Of a stretch of DNA of 64,000 nt, positions 38,613 to 48,320 are shown one piece after another. Position 1 is the stretch's first letter. Each line of letters opens with the position of its first letter. Both the position numbers and the translations under genes were made by a program. Origin of the DNA: Cyanobacterium stanieri LEGE 03274. Its GTDB lineage: Bacteria; Cyanobacteriota; Cyanobacteriia; Cyanobacteriales; Cyanobacteriaceae. The stretch is taken from contig NZ_JADEWC010000019.1 of NCBI RefSeq assembly GCF_015207825.1, forward strand, positions 1 to 64,000, read 5' to 3'. The notes under the pieces were generated by a model that was given only the letters and a program-made list of their open reading frames with translations, was not told the origin of the DNA and did no database searches.

Positions 38613-39932
38613 ATGAAACCTGCCCGTATTAGTAAGATACTACCCCAATCCATTGCCGAAGAAATCGGCTTTGAAATAGGAGATTCTATCGTTAGCATTA
38701 ACGGAATGCAACCTAGAGACTTAATCGATTATCAATTTCTCTGTAGCGATGAATACCTCGAACTAGAAGTTATCGACAAATACGGCAAAAATCACCTAGT
38801 AGAAATCGAAAAAGACTACGACGAAAACCTAGGCTTAGAATTTGAAGATGCCCTCTTTGATGGGCTAATTCAGTGTAACAACAAATGTCCCTTTTGCTTC
38901 ATTGACCAACAACCCGACGGCAAAAGAGAAAGCCTCTACCTAAAAGACGATGATTATCGCCTCAGTTTCCTCTATGGTAGTTATCTCACCCTCACCAACC
39001 TAACCACTAGAGAATGGAATCGCATCGAACAAATGCGCCTCTCCCCCCTTTATGTTTCCGTCCACGCCACCGAGGCAGATGTTAGAATTAGACTACTAAA
39101 AAATCAACGGGCAGGGGAAATCAAGCAAAATTTAGCATGGTTTCAAGAAAAACGTTTACAAGTCCATGCCCAAGTGGTAGTATGCCCCAATATTAATGAT
39201 GGTAAACACCTAGAAACCACCCTCAACGATTTATTTTCCTTCCACCAAGGGGAAATTCCTGCGGTAATTAGTGCCGCCGTTGTGCCAGTGGGTTTAACCA
39301 AATTTCGTCCCCAAGAAGATGAATTGATTCCCGTCAGCCGAGAAAAAGCCAAGGAAGTTATTAAACAAGTCCAAGCCTTACAAGAAAAATTTAGGGAAAA
39401 ATGTGGCTCTACTTTTGCTTGGTTAGCCGATGAATGGTTTTTAATTGCCCAAGAAGATTTACCCCCAGAGTCTCACTACGAAGATTATCCCCAAATTGGT
39501 AATGGTGTAGGCTCAATTCGACAGTTTTTAAAGGAATTTACCACCATTGCTGATGAAAATTTACCCGCCCAAATAGCCCAACCACAAGAATATACTTGGA
39601 TTGTGGGTAATGCGGTGGAAACAGCCTTTCAACCCCTCGTGGCAAGGTTAAACCAAGTAGAAAATCTCAATGTTAATTTAGTGGCTTTAAATAGTGACTA
39701 TTGGGGGCAAGAAATCACCGTCACGGGTTTAATTACGGGGCAAGATTTACTGGCGAAATTACCCGATAAGAAGTTAACTAAAAAGATTCTTTTACCTTCG
39801 GTGATGCTAAAACATGATGAGGCGAAATTTTTAGATGATGTTACCATCGCACAGTTAGAAGAAAAGCTCAATGTGGAAGTCATTCCCGTTAATGGTATCA
39901 AGGAGTTAATGGAGGTAGTTTCTTTATCGTAG
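38613..39932 (+). CDS. Radical-SAM protein with PDZ and DUF512 domains (TIGR03279 family)
   Basis: A 439-residue protein. A PDZ-like start (ISKILPQSIAEEIGFEIGDS, SINGMQPRDLIDYQF) is followed by a radical SAM segment with IQCNNKCPFCFID (C88, C92, C95; Cx3Cx2C). A C-terminal DUF512 region follows (FRPQEDELIPVSREKAKEVI; GNAVETAFQPLV). The family is found across cyanobacteria and has no established reaction. Length and layout match. SAM-dependent radical chemistry is inferred from the Cys motif. Confidence 0.88.
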   Translation: MKPARISKILPQSIAEEIGFEIGDSIVSINGMQPRDLIDYQFLCSDEYLELEVIDKYGKNHLVEIEKDYDENLGLEFEDALFDGLIQCNNKCPFCFIDQQPDGKRESLYLKDDDYRLSFLYGSYLTLTNLTTREWNRIEQMRLSPLYVSVHATEADVRIRLLKNQRAGEIKQNLAWFQEKRLQVHAQVVVCPNINDGKHLETTLNDLFSFHQGEIPAVISAAVVPVGLTKFRPQEDELIPVSREKAKEVIKQVQALQEKFREKCGSTFAWLADEWFLIAQEDLPPESHYEDYPQIGNGVGSIRQFLKEFTTIADENLPAQIAQPQEYTWIVGNAVETAFQPLVARLNQVENLNVNLVALNSDYWGQEITVTGLITGQDLLAKLPDKKLTKKILLPSVMLKHDEAKFLDDVTIAQLEEKLNVEVIPVNGIKELMEVVSLS

Positions 39933-40099
39933 GTTTTAGGGGGCAGGTGACAGGTGGCGGGTTAATTTTTTCCATGGGAAGGTTTAAGAAAAATATTTAA
40001 TTGTTAATTGTCCATTGTCCATTGTTAATTAGAATCGTCCCGTTTTTGGAAGAAAATGTTAGATTTTGGATAGAGGAAATTAAGCACAGTAACTATTCC

Positions 40100-40603
40100 A
40101 TGAATCTAAGTTTACAATACCCCATTTTTGGTCCCCATATTCAATGTCCCCATTGTCGTCAACAAATTGAAGCCTTAACCTTAACAGATAGCTATTTATG
40201 TCCCCGCCATGGTGCTTTTGAAGCAAATCCTGACACAAAAGTATTAGTTCATTTACAATCAGGACGCCATTGGCGATGGTGGGAGGAAAAGTGGTATCGT
40301 CAACATACCCATCCTGATGGTATTCGTTTTGAGATTCATGAAGCCCTTGACAGGTTATATACAGAAGGTTATCGAGCCACTAAGGTGATTATTGCCCAAC
40401 GCTATTATCGCTTAATTAGCTCCTATTTGGAAAAGGGTCATAGTTGGATGGGGGATGGTAATAAGGTGTATAAACTTTATGGTTTGCCCGTGGAGTTTAG
40501 CCCCGAAAATGATGATTCTGAGCAATGGCAGATTATTAATTTTACTTTAGAAAAGGAAAAAGGAAGCCCTTCCCGTTATCCCTACTTCCGTCTTTTTGAA
40601 TAG
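40100..40603 (+). CDS. TIGR02652 family protein
   Basis: A 167-residue conserved cyanobacterial protein with a small zinc-ribbon-like segment (IQCPHCRQQ and YLCPRHGAF) at the N-terminus and Trp/Arg-rich text (QSGRHWRWWEEKWYRQ) after it. I chose ATG 40100. Upstream codons from 40001 translate the intergenic CCATTGTCCATTG-type repeat and are not protein-like. No function is known; zinc binding is inferred from the Cys/His spacing. Confidence 0.85.
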   Translation: MNLSLQYPIFGPHIQCPHCRQQIEALTLTDSYLCPRHGAFEANPDTKVLVHLQSGRHWRWWEEKWYRQHTHPDGIRFEIHEALDRLYTEGYRATKVIIAQRYYRLISSYLEKGHSWMGDGNKVYKLYGLPVEFSPENDDSEQWQIINFTLEKEKGSPSRYPYFRLFE

Positions 40604-40711
40604 ACATTTTAGCTAAAATTAATATAAAAGCCAAAAATAAAGAGCAATAGTAGCAGTATCTAATAAATTTCTGTTAATTGTCCATTGTCAATTGTTAATT
40701 GTCCATTGCTT

Positions 40712-41149
40712 ATGTTGCATCATGTCTCTATCCGTACTGCTAATATTTTAAGGGCGATCGCCTTTTACGAATTATTGGGATTTTCTGTCAAGGAAAGATT
40801 CACCACTGGATATACCCTCGCCTGTTGGATGGAAGGTTTGAATAGTCGCATCGAATTAATGGAAATCCCTGAACCAAAACCAGCACCCGATGCCTTCGGG
40901 GATGAACATTATGTGGGTTATTATCACCTTTCTTTTGATGTGGGTAGCTACACCGATAATTTATCCCAGTGGTTGGATAACCTTAAGGAAAAGTTTACCC
41001 AAGAAAGCCAAAATAATCCGCAAAACATTAAACCTCTTAAAATTTTGTTACCCCCTCAACAACAAATGATCGAAAATAAAGTATTTGAGGTGGCTTTTAT
41101 TGCCGATGATGATGGATTACCCATCGAGTTATTACGTCTTTACCATTAA
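40712..41149 (+). CDS. VOC (glyoxalase-like) family protein
   Basis: A 145-residue protein of the vicinal-oxygen-chelate fold. MLHHVSIRTANILRAIAFYE is a classic first beta-alpha-beta unit with metal-ligand His. Other marks are GYTLACWME, RIELMEIP, YYHLSFDVGSY with a second His, and GLPIELLRLYH with Glu at the end. Substrate unknown. ATG 40712 is preferred; the nine upstream codons come from a short-repeat run. The TAA is followed directly by GGGGCGCTGGA. Confidence 0.83.
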   Translation: MLHHVSIRTANILRAIAFYELLGFSVKERFTTGYTLACWMEGLNSRIELMEIPEPKPAPDAFGDEHYVGYYHLSFDVGSYTDNLSQWLDNLKEKFTQESQNNPQNIKPLKILLPPQQQMIENKVFEVAFIADDDGLPIELLRLYH

Positions 41150-41170
41150 GGGGCGCTGGAAAATTCAAAC

Positions 41171-41352
41171 AACCTCAGTTCTGGATAATGGTTGTCATAT
41201 CAAGTCCTCTTGATCACTTACAAAGGTTGCAATATCAAAATCTTAGTTCAATTTATTGAACGAACTACCAGTAGCCGTGTAATTCATTACACGGTGCGAC
41301 AATGGCAAAGATACAATCTATCTTATAACCAATTATCCTAACTTAATATCAG
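41171..41352. mobile_element. Probable inverted-repeat element C with nested palindromes
   Basis: AACCTCAGTTCTGGATAA (41171-41188) resembles the AACCTCAGTTCGGGATAA end of the element at 58616-58828. The opposite end reads, reversed, CCTGATATTAAGTTAGGATA. Between them sits the inverted two-palindrome unit (41246-41294). The stretch 41308-41350 has a near copy at 57977-58019. No direct repeats are clear, so boundaries are approximate. Confidence 0.4.
41246..41294 (-). repeat. Two-palindrome intergenic element, copy 2
   Basis: GTTCAAT/ATTGAAC (41246-41261) and CCGTGTAAT/ATTACACGG (about 41275-41294) reproduce copy 1 in inverse order. The long stem differs by one base pair: T-A in copy 1 is G-C here, so pairing is kept. 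Confidence 0.65.
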
Positions 41353-41436
41353 GTGTTAGGTTATAGTTTGTTAATCGCCCATGATTCCCAAAATGATGAT
41401 GTGGTGGGCAATGCCCACCAGGATTAAAAAAGTTAA

Positions 41437-42567
41437 CTATTTTTTATGGAAAATACTTTCCAAGAAACCCTCAAAACCTCCTTTTGAAGTATGATCTCCC
41501 TTAATCTGAGCCAGTTTTTCCAATAACTCTCGCTCCTCCGAATTAATTTTTGTGGGAATTTCCACATGAACAGTTATTAACTGATCGCCACGACTAACAG
41601 AATTACCCAACTTAGGAACACCCTTATCACGCAGAGTAATCACCGTATCAGGCTGTAACCCAGCCGAAATAGCAACTTCTTCTTCACCATCAATGGTAGC
41701 CACCTTGAGACGACAACCCAAAATTGCCTGTAAATAACTGATGGTAATCTCCGAATAAATATTATTACCCTCTCGCTTAAACTGACTATCAGTTTCCACC
41801 GAGAGATAAACATAAAGATCTCCAGCCGGCCCCCCACGAGTACCAGCATCACCTTCCCCCGTCACCCTCAGACGAGTGCCATTATCTACCCCCGCAGGAA
41901 TAGTAATCTTAAGTTTCTTGTTTTGCTGTTTTCTACCCTGTCCACCGCAAGACTCACATTTTTCCTCAATAATTTGCCCTTCCCCATTACAAGTAGGACA
42001 TACCGTCACCTGAGCAAAACTCCCAAAAGGAGTACGAGTGGCACGGCGTACTTGCCCAGCCCCATTACAAGTAGGACAGGTTTTTACCCCACTACCCTTT
42101 TTCGCTCCACTACCATCACACACTTGACAAGTTTCTAAATGGGGAATTTTAATTTCTTTCTCACCCCCAAAAACGGCTTCACGGAATTTTAATCTTAAAT
42201 CTAATCTTAAATCATCACCCCTAGCCGGGCCACGACGACGAGCGCCCGTAGTCGCACCACCACCGCCAAAACCACCGCCAAAAAAGGTTTCAAATATATC
42301 GGCAAAACCGCCCATATCACTAGGATCAAAGCCTGAAGCCCCAGCTCCGCTTACTCCTGCTTCTCCAAAACGATCATAACGGGCTTTTGTTTCTGGCTCA
42401 GAAAGCACTTCATAGGCCTTATTTATCTCCTTGAACTTATCTTCCGCCCCCGGCTCTTTATTAACATCGGGATGATATTTTCTTGCTTGTTGCCGATAAG
42501 CTCTCTTTATTTCTTGTTTGGTCGCATCGCGGGAAACTCCGAGGATTTGGTAGTAATCGCCTGACAT
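41437..42567 (-). CDS. dnaJ: Chaperone DnaJ (type I)
   Basis: A 376-residue Hsp40. The J domain has [16 protein letters not shown] (HPD). A Gly/Phe region follows ([19 protein letters not shown]). Four zinc-finger repeats are complete: [24 protein letters not shown] and CESCGGQG. The C-terminal substrate domain contains [10 protein letters not shown] and a dimerisation tail. No dnaK or grpE lies next to it here. Confidence 0.96.
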   Translation of the reverse strand: MSGDYYQILGVSRDATKQEIKRAYRQQARKYHPDVNKEPGAEDKFKEINKAYEVLSEPETKARYDRFGEAGVSGAGASGFDPSDMGGFADIFETFFGGGFGGGGATTGARRRGPARGDDLRLDLRLKFREAVFGGEKEIKIPHLETCQVCDGSGAKKGSGVKTCPTCNGAGQVRRATRTPFGSFAQVTVCPTCNGEGQIIEEKCESCGGQGRKQQNKKLKITIPAGVDNGTRLRVTGEGDAGTRGGPAGDLYVYLSVETDSQFKREGNNIYSEITISYLQAILGCRLKVATIDGEEEVAISAGLQPDTVITLRDKGVPKLGNSVSRGDQLITVHVEIPTKINSEERELLEKLAQIKGDHTSKGGFEGFLESIFHKK

Positions 42568-42678
42568 ATTGCTTGATTCTATATTTCCTGATTGGTCTGC
42601 TTTTTACACTATTGTTTAACATTCTACTAGATCACCTTAACATTATGTTACTTTGATCCAATTCACCCACAAAAAAAA

Positions 42679-42762
42679 TGCGCAAACCGGGACTTGAACC
42701 CGGAAGTTCGTAAGAACACTAGAATCTGAATCTAGCGCGTCTACCAATTCCGCCACTTGCGC
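42679..42762 (-). tRNA. trnL: tRNA-Leu (CAG)
   Basis: An 84-nt class II tRNA. Acceptor GCGCAAG pairs with TTTGCGC and the discriminator is A. D arm GGCGGAATTGGTAGACGC, anticodon arm CTAGA-TTCAGAT-TCTAG (anticodon CAG), a long variable arm TGTTCTTACGAACT and T arm CCGGG-TTCAAGT-CCCGG. CCA is not encoded. Confidence 0.95.
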
Positions 42763-42848
42763 TTTCTATGTTCAATAATAAAATATTTTACAACTCCTGA
42801 TCACTTCTTCGTTATTTTTTTTCAGCTTTCCTGTTGCTTAACTTTTGA

Positions 42849-44135
42849 TTACGACTCATTCATATTCTTATAGGTAGCCACCGCCGAAGGAGAAATACGA
42901 TTAAGGTAACGGAAAATCCAATACTTTAACACCGTATCAAGAATTACAGGAAAGGTGGCAATAAACAAAAAATTAAAATCCCGATTTTCCGCCAACCCAA
43001 AATGATGGGCCACACTTTCCAAGACTATTTCCCAACCATGGGGGGAGTGGAAACCAACAAATATATCAGTAAAAAGAATAATTAAAAATGCCTTAGCCGA
43101 ATCACTTAAACCATAAATTAATTCGTCCAAAAATGATTTTAAAACCTGTAATTCTTGACGGCTAGACACAAGAATAATGGCAAAAGCTAAAAAAGCAAGT
43201 ATATCAGAGAAAATATTTTTGATAGCATTAGAACTTTGGCGACGATAACTTTGGGCTACTTCCTGAGCTTTTTCTTGGATAGTGCTTTCCCTTTCTTCAG
43301 GAGATAATTGAGGTATTAAACCAATCATGGTTTTAAGTTCGATATTTTCCTCAAAAATTCTTAATTCATTGAGCGCTTCTTCTTGTAAATCTTCATTAAT
43401 AAAAACTATTTCTTGATGGTTGGCAAAATAAGGATCTACAAATGCTTTACCGATTACTATTTTACTAATATTGTGAACTAAAATTGGAATTATTATTAAT
43501 AATAAAAGAAACTTAACTGATACAGCTGTTTTATATTTAGAACGACGAAAACGAATAATTAATTCTTCTTCTGTATCCTTAGAATCGGGGTTAATTTCGT
43601 CTTTTATTTTACCCAATGTTCTTAAAAAAGAACGGGGCAAAACACTGGTTTTATCTGAGACGGTTTCTAGTTTTTTATCTTCCCCTGCCGCAATATCAAT
43701 GATGGGATTTTTTGTCTCTTTAACAAGGTTAGATACTTTTTGAGCATTGATGTCTGACTCTTGTTTATATTTACTAACTATTTGGTCAATGAAGTTTAGC
43801 TTTTCAATGATTAATGATTGACTAAGGGTAATATAATTATTTTCATGAAGATGATTTTGCTTAGAATTACTAGAAACTAAATTATTAAAATATTGACTGG
43901 TTTTAAATTGACTTAATTTGAGATCGATCGCCCTTAAATTACTATGCAATTCCCCTTGAAAATAATCAAAAACTCTTTCACTATGGGTTTTATTTTGGGA
44001 AGATATTTTTTTTCCTTGAAAATGCTCAATTTCAATATTTTTAATGGTCAATGCAGCTTGATAAGCTGATTCAAGGGAATTTTCGGCACTACGGGCAAGG
44101 GAACGTTTTGTATAGCGAAAAATTTTGTTGAACAT
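42849..44135 (-). CDS. pxcA: PxcA/CemA family proton-extrusion protein
   Basis: A 428-residue protein. A long soluble N-terminal half is followed by four hydrophobic segments: VKFLLLLIIIPILVHN, IFSDILAFLAFAIILVSS, SAKAFLIILFTDIFVGFHSP and FLFIATFPVILDTVLKYWIF. The FHSPHGWE and KYWIFRYLNRISPSAVATY motifs are typical of PxcA (CotA) and plastid CemA. The family is required for light-induced proton exchange and acclimation of photosynthesis; it is a membrane protein, not a proven pump. Divergent from hisD. Confidence 0.93.
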   Translation of the reverse strand: MFNKIFRYTKRSLARSAENSLESAYQAALTIKNIEIEHFQGKKISSQNKTHSERVFDYFQGELHSNLRAIDLKLSQFKTSQYFNNLVSSNSKQNHLHENNYITLSQSLIIEKLNFIDQIVSKYKQESDINAQKVSNLVKETKNPIIDIAAGEDKKLETVSDKTSVLPRSFLRTLGKIKDEINPDSKDTEEELIIRFRRSKYKTAVSVKFLLLLIIIPILVHNISKIVIGKAFVDPYFANHQEIVFINEDLQEEALNELRIFEENIELKTMIGLIPQLSPEERESTIQEKAQEVAQSYRRQSSNAIKNIFSDILAFLAFAIILVSSRQELQVLKSFLDELIYGLSDSAKAFLIILFTDIFVGFHSPHGWEIVLESVAHHFGLAENRDFNFLFIATFPVILDTVLKYWIFRYLNRISPSAVATYKNMNES

Positions 44136-44262
44136 GAAAGCTAGACAACAGTTACATGATTTAATATTTTAGGGTGAATTTTTCAGGATGGACGACAAAT
44201 TGCCCAATAACATTGTTATCATAAGACATATATTGTAAGGTACACCGTTTGATATATTACAA

Positions 44263-45573
44263 ATGCTGAGAATAATCACAGATAAAGGTGAAGCAAAACA
44301 AGAGCTAAAAAGAATTGAAAATCGCACCCATAACGATGAAACTCATATCCAAGAGTCCATTGTTAAAGAAATCATTGCGACGGTGAGAAGCCACGGAAAT
44401 CAAGCCTTGTTTGATTATACTCAGAAGTTTGACCGACAGACTATCAACGAAAGTAACCTTAAGGTTAGCGGTGCGGAAATTGATGCAGCTTATCAACAAA
44501 TTTCCAGGGGTTTACTCTCAGCCATTAAGTTAGCAGCCAAGCAAATTGAGGCTTTCCACGCCCAAAGACTGCCTAAATCTTGGGTCAGTTTTCCCCGTGA
44601 TGGGGTGGTTTTAGGGCGACGTTATACCCCCGTGGATAGGGCCGGATTATATGTCCCAGGAGGAAGGGCTTCTTATCCGAGTACGGTGTTAATGAATGCC
44701 ATTCCTGCCAAGGTGGCAAAAGTGCCTCGCATTGTCATGGTGACTCCCCCCAGTGAAGGAGGCAAAATTAATCCTGCGGTGCTAGTGGCCGCTAGTGAAG
44801 CAGGGGTTACGGAAATTTATCGGGTAGGGGGCGCTCAAGCGGTGGCCGCCTTGGCCTATGGCACAGAAACCATTCCTAATGTGGATGTCATCACAGGCCC
44901 TGGTAATATATTTGTTACCCTCGCTAAAAAAGAGGTATTTGGCACTGTGGGCATCGATTCCTTAGCCGGGCCTAGTGAGGTGTTAGTTATCGCCGATAAA
45001 CAGGCAAATCCAGCCCATGTAGCCGCTGATTTACTCGCCCAGGCAGAGCATGATCCTTTGGCGGCCGCTATTTTGATTACCAATTATCTACCCCTAGCCG
45101 AAGCGGTACAGGAGGAGGTAGTTAAGCAGTTGGAAAATCACCCCCGTAAGGTATTGACGGAAAAGGCGATCGCCCATTACGGTGTTATCATCGTTACAGA
45201 CAACCTCGAACAAGCAGCAGAATTTTCTAATCTTTTTGCCCCAGAACACCTAGAATTAGAAGTAGAAGAACCATGGGAATTAATCACCCATATCCGCCAT
45301 GCAGGGGCTATTTTCTTGGGTAATTCCACCCCCGAAGCGGTGGGAGATTATTTAGCCGGACCAAACCACACCCTACCCACCTCAGGGGCCGCTCGTTACG
45401 CTTCTGCCTTGGGGGTTGAAACTTTTATGAAGTATTCGAGCTTAATTGAATATAGTCCAGAAGCCTTGCATGGTGTATCTGATGCCATAATGGCTTTAAC
45501 ACAGGCGGAGGGTTTACCTTCCCACGGAGACTCGGTGGAGTTGAGAATTAACAAGAACAAGGATGACAAATAG
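44263..45573 (+). CDS. hisD: Histidinol dehydrogenase
   Basis: A 436-residue zinc enzyme that oxidises histidinol to histidine in two NAD-dependent steps. Motifs are PGGRASYPSTVLMNAIPAKV, YRVGGAQAVAALAYGTETI, GPGNIFVTLAKKEVFG, LLAQAEHDPLAAAILIT (Gln/His zinc ligands), FAPEHLELE and GPNHTLPTSGAARY (second His). The length is typical. It stands alone, as his genes usually do in cyanobacteria. Confidence 0.96.
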   Translation: MLRIITDKGEAKQELKRIENRTHNDETHIQESIVKEIIATVRSHGNQALFDYTQKFDRQTINESNLKVSGAEIDAAYQQISRGLLSAIKLAAKQIEAFHAQRLPKSWVSFPRDGVVLGRRYTPVDRAGLYVPGGRASYPSTVLMNAIPAKVAKVPRIVMVTPPSEGGKINPAVLVAASEAGVTEIYRVGGAQAVAALAYGTETIPNVDVITGPGNIFVTLAKKEVFGTVGIDSLAGPSEVLVIADKQANPAHVAADLLAQAEHDPLAAAILITNYLPLAEAVQEEVVKQLENHPRKVLTEKAIAHYGVIIVTDNLEQAAEFSNLFAPEHLELEVEEPWELITHIRHAGAIFLGNSTPEAVGDYLAGPNHTLPTSGAARYASALGVETFMKYSSLIEYSPEALHGVSDAIMALTQAEGLPSHGDSVELRINKNKDDK

Positions 45574-45618
45574 TCTTCAAGGCTTGATACAGGTGATGGG
45601 AAAATTTACTAATCAGAT

Positions 45619-46392
45619 TTAGTATAGCTTCATCATCGCCCAATCATCTTGACGAATAAAATTAGTCATATCAGTGAATTTTCTGAGTTCAAATTGTTCT
45701 ACAATAAAATTAGAAGGGGAATTTTCTAACCATTGGTCATTAATTTCTGTCACTACGGATTGGACTTTATGATAGTCGAAATCATCGGACACATCACCAA
45801 AATAACCAAGGGTAACGTGGGCGGCAAACTCGTAATTTTGCTCAATGCCTAAATCTACGATTTCTTCATCTTGATAAATGAGTTGACGTAGTTTTATTAT
45901 TGATTCATAAAACTTCTCTGTAGGTGCTAAACAAACCGCAATAGCACGGGGAAAAATGGATATTCCTAATACATCAAATTCAAAGGGTTTTGATTCCTTA
46001 TAAACGGTTTTATAATCTTTAAAAATATTCTCAATTTTACTGATTAATAGTTGGTCAAAATTGGGTTTATCTTTGACTGCGTTTAAATAAATATCATCCC
46101 AAATTAAATCGGCTAAAGTTATATGAAAACTATCTGCGGGTAAAGCAACAAAAAAATCCGCCCCTAATCCTTCCACTAACTGCCTTTGAGTATGGGCTAA
46201 CTTTTTATAAAATTCTTGATTATGGTTAGATTCCCCATGGGGGGGAGTGATAATAGTATATCCAGGAAAGTTCACTGGTTTTTGTCCACTAAACTTGGGT
46301 GATGATTGAATGTTTTTTATTTGTTGTTCATAATTGATTGGGGCTGTCATTTGCACCACTCTGTTAATATAGCTTTGATAGTTTCCATCCAT
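45619..46392 (-). CDS. DUF1868 family 2H-phosphoesterase-like protein
   Basis: A 257-residue protein with two HxT motifs: FHITLADL near the middle and AHVTLGYFGD after it. These are the catalytic pair of the 2H phosphoesterase (LigT/2'-5' RNA ligase-like) superfamily. The N-terminus NYQSYINRVVQMT and FPGYTIITPP fits DUF1868. Substrate is unknown; nucleotide or RNA phosphodiesters are typical of the superfamily. It converges with hisD, 45 bp apart. Confidence 0.8.
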   Translation of the reverse strand: MDGNYQSYINRVVQMTAPINYEQQIKNIQSSPKFSGQKPVNFPGYTIITPPHGESNHNQEFYKKLAHTQRQLVEGLGADFFVALPADSFHITLADLIWDDIYLNAVKDKPNFDQLLISKIENIFKDYKTVYKESKPFEFDVLGISIFPRAIAVCLAPTEKFYESIIKLRQLIYQDEEIVDLGIEQNYEFAAHVTLGYFGDVSDDFDYHKVQSVVTEINDQWLENSPSNFIVEQFELRKFTDMTNFIRQDDWAMMKLY

Positions 46393-46722
46393 TTTTTTAT
46401 CCTCTATTTATCTTAAATTGATAATATTTATACCTTTTCAAAAAGTAAATGTTATTATAAAATTTGATGGCGTTTTTGTCAATGTAAAGTTGTTTTAGTT
46501 ACTTTTTTTGCTTTTCTTAATAGACAAGGTTTTATGGGTTAAGAGGGTTATTATTATGGATAAAGGAATCTTTTTTATTAATATATTTCCCAGAGGGTTT
46601 TTTCATAAGTTGTATTAGCTTTATTTGATTATCTCTCTAAGGTTAAATTTTGAAAATTTTACTTTTTTATCTTACTATTATCCATGAATTAATGTTTAAC
46701 TTACTTAGAAATTTTTTATATC
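46393..46722. other. Gene-free A+T-rich region
   Basis: About 330 bp between the DUF1868 gene and the cupin gene. A 20-codon frame with AGAGGG-like upstream bases starts near 46557, but nothing supports it as a gene. I see no strong hairpin or repeat. Confidence 0.3.
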
Positions 46723-47229
46723 TTATGTTGAATGAATTGTTAATCGTTTAATTAATTGTTGATGGTGAGGATATTGATTAATTAATTTTTCCGAGGTAGC
46801 TAATTCAAAGTCGGTAAAGTCAAATCCTGGAGATACGGTGCAACCTATTAAACTATAAGAGTTAGCTTGACTGACTTCTGAGGCAAACCAATCTCCTTGA
46901 TTGATAATTAATTGAAAGGTGGGGTTTTCTGCTTCTGTATCTCCTAGGAGTATGGATTTATATGCCCCTGATTGGGTGAGAATATGGACTTGTAATGGTG
47001 CGCCACTATAAAAATGGAATATTTCATCACTTTTGAGACGGTGAAAGGCGGAAAATTCTTTTCCTGAGAGGAGATAATAAATGGCGGTTGAACAATTTCT
47101 TGGTTGGGTGGCACGATTTGATAAACCGTTATTGCTAATTGTATCGTCGCTACGATAGGTTTCTCGGTAATATCCTCCTTCTGGATGTTTTTGTAGGTTA
47201 AGTTTTTTTATCCAATATTCTGCTTTCAC
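46723..47229 (-). CDS. Cupin_5 / DUF985 family protein
   Basis: A 168-residue cupin. The N-terminus WIKKLNLQKHPEGGYYRETY and the core FHRLKSDEIFHFYSGAPLQVHI and NQGDWFASEV are the standard DUF985 signatures. It ends with CTVSPGFDFTDFELA. The start is a GTG at 47229, since no ATG precedes the conserved WIKKL. Function is unsettled; epimerase-like or storage roles have been suggested for relatives. It follows larE by 45 bp on the same strand, probably in one operon. Confidence 0.87.
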   Translation of the reverse strand: MKAEYWIKKLNLQKHPEGGYYRETYRSDDTISNNGLSNRATQPRNCSTAIYYLLSGKEFSAFHRLKSDEIFHFYSGAPLQVHILTQSGAYKSILLGDTEAENPTFQLIINQGDWFASEVSQANSYSLIGCTVSPGFDFTDFELATSEKLINQYPHHQQLIKRLTIHST

Positions 47230-47274
47230 TGGCTTGATGATGATAAGGGTGTTTTTTGTCTAGTTGTTTACATA

Positions 47275-48108
47275 CTACCGTAAGGCGAGGTTATCAGATG
47301 GAGATTTATTGATAACTTGGTTTAGTTTTCCACTGCGATACCCCTCTAAGTCTAGGGTAACGTAGGTAAAACCTAATTTTTGAAAGTCATTGACTAATGT
47401 GGGTAAGTCAACTTCATTAACGAATTTTGCTATTTCTTGGGGTAATAGTTCAATTTTAGCGGTATCTCCTTGGGATCTTACCCTTAAATTGAGATAGCCT
47501 AGGTTACGTAAATAAATTTCTGCCCTACCGACACGATGGAGTTTATCAACGGTTATTTCTTCTCCGTAGGGAAACCTTGAGGATAAACAGGGTTGAGACG
47601 GTTTATCCCACCATGGTAGGTTGAGTAATTTTGTGATCTCTCTTACTTCTATTTTTGATATACTTATTTCGGCTAATGGCGATCGCACTTTTCTTTCTTT
47701 AGCCGCTTCAATACCGGGGCGATAGTCTTGTAAGTCGTCATAGTTTACCCCGTCTATTACATAAGGATAACCCCTTTTAAGGGCGATCGCCCTTAACTTA
47801 TCATGTAATTCACTTTTACAAAAATAACAACGATTAACAGGATTTGAGGTATAGTTAGGGTTATCCATTTCCTCAGTGATAATCATTTCGTGATTAATAC
47901 CAATTAACTGGGCTTGGTATTGGGCTTCGTCTAATTCTTCTGGTAACAAAGAAGGAGATACCGCAGTAATAGCAAGGGCTTTGTCTCCTAAGACATCATA
48001 AGCAACTTTTGCAACTAAGGTACTATCGATTCCCCCAGAATAAGCAATTAAAGCCCTATCCATGGTGGCGAAAATATTTTTTAGTTTTTCTACTTTTTCT
48101 TTGCTCAT
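47275..48108 (-). CDS. larE: ATP-dependent sacrificial sulfur transferase LarE
   Basis: A 277-residue PP-loop ATPase. The ATP-binding loop is SGGIDST (24-30). C174 in SQPCLSSRFPYG is the position of the Cys that donates sulfur to the nickel-pincer cofactor of lactate racemase. Two further Cys (C94, C97 in NRCYFCKSEL) lie earlier. LarE normally acts after LarB and LarC. Neither those nor LarA is in this window, so cofactor product and client are uncertain. The cupin gene follows. Confidence 0.9.
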   Translation of the reverse strand: MSKEKVEKLKNIFATMDRALIAYSGGIDSTLVAKVAYDVLGDKALAITAVSPSLLPEELDEAQYQAQLIGINHEMIITEEMDNPNYTSNPVNRCYFCKSELHDKLRAIALKRGYPYVIDGVNYDDLQDYRPGIEAAKERKVRSPLAEISISKIEVREITKLLNLPWWDKPSQPCLSSRFPYGEEITVDKLHRVGRAEIYLRNLGYLNLRVRSQGDTAKIELLPQEIAKFVNEVDLPTLVNDFQKLGFTYVTLDLEGYRSGKLNQVINKSPSDNLALR

Positions 48109-48320
48109 TCCGTCTTTAACTAAAAACTGTACTATCCCATTATATTCTAATCACCATGCCTTGAAATAATCTTCCCCTAATGTTTAAAATTAAACTTTAA
48201 ATCAATTTTATGTAAATATTTAGCAATAAATTATCACTAATCTGAGCATTATTTATCAAAAATTGACTCAATTAATGTACATCTCTATTATTTTTTTATT
48301 ATTAACAATCTATTAAAACT

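Noticed and set aside
40001-40099. Extended N-terminus of the TIGR02652 protein from TTG 40001
   Set aside because: These codons translate an intergenic CCATTGTCCATTG repeat run; the family starts at MNLSLQYP.
46557-46620. 20-codon frame in the cupin upstream gap
   Set aside because: No conserved pattern or close operon context; the region is A+T-rich and short frames are frequent.
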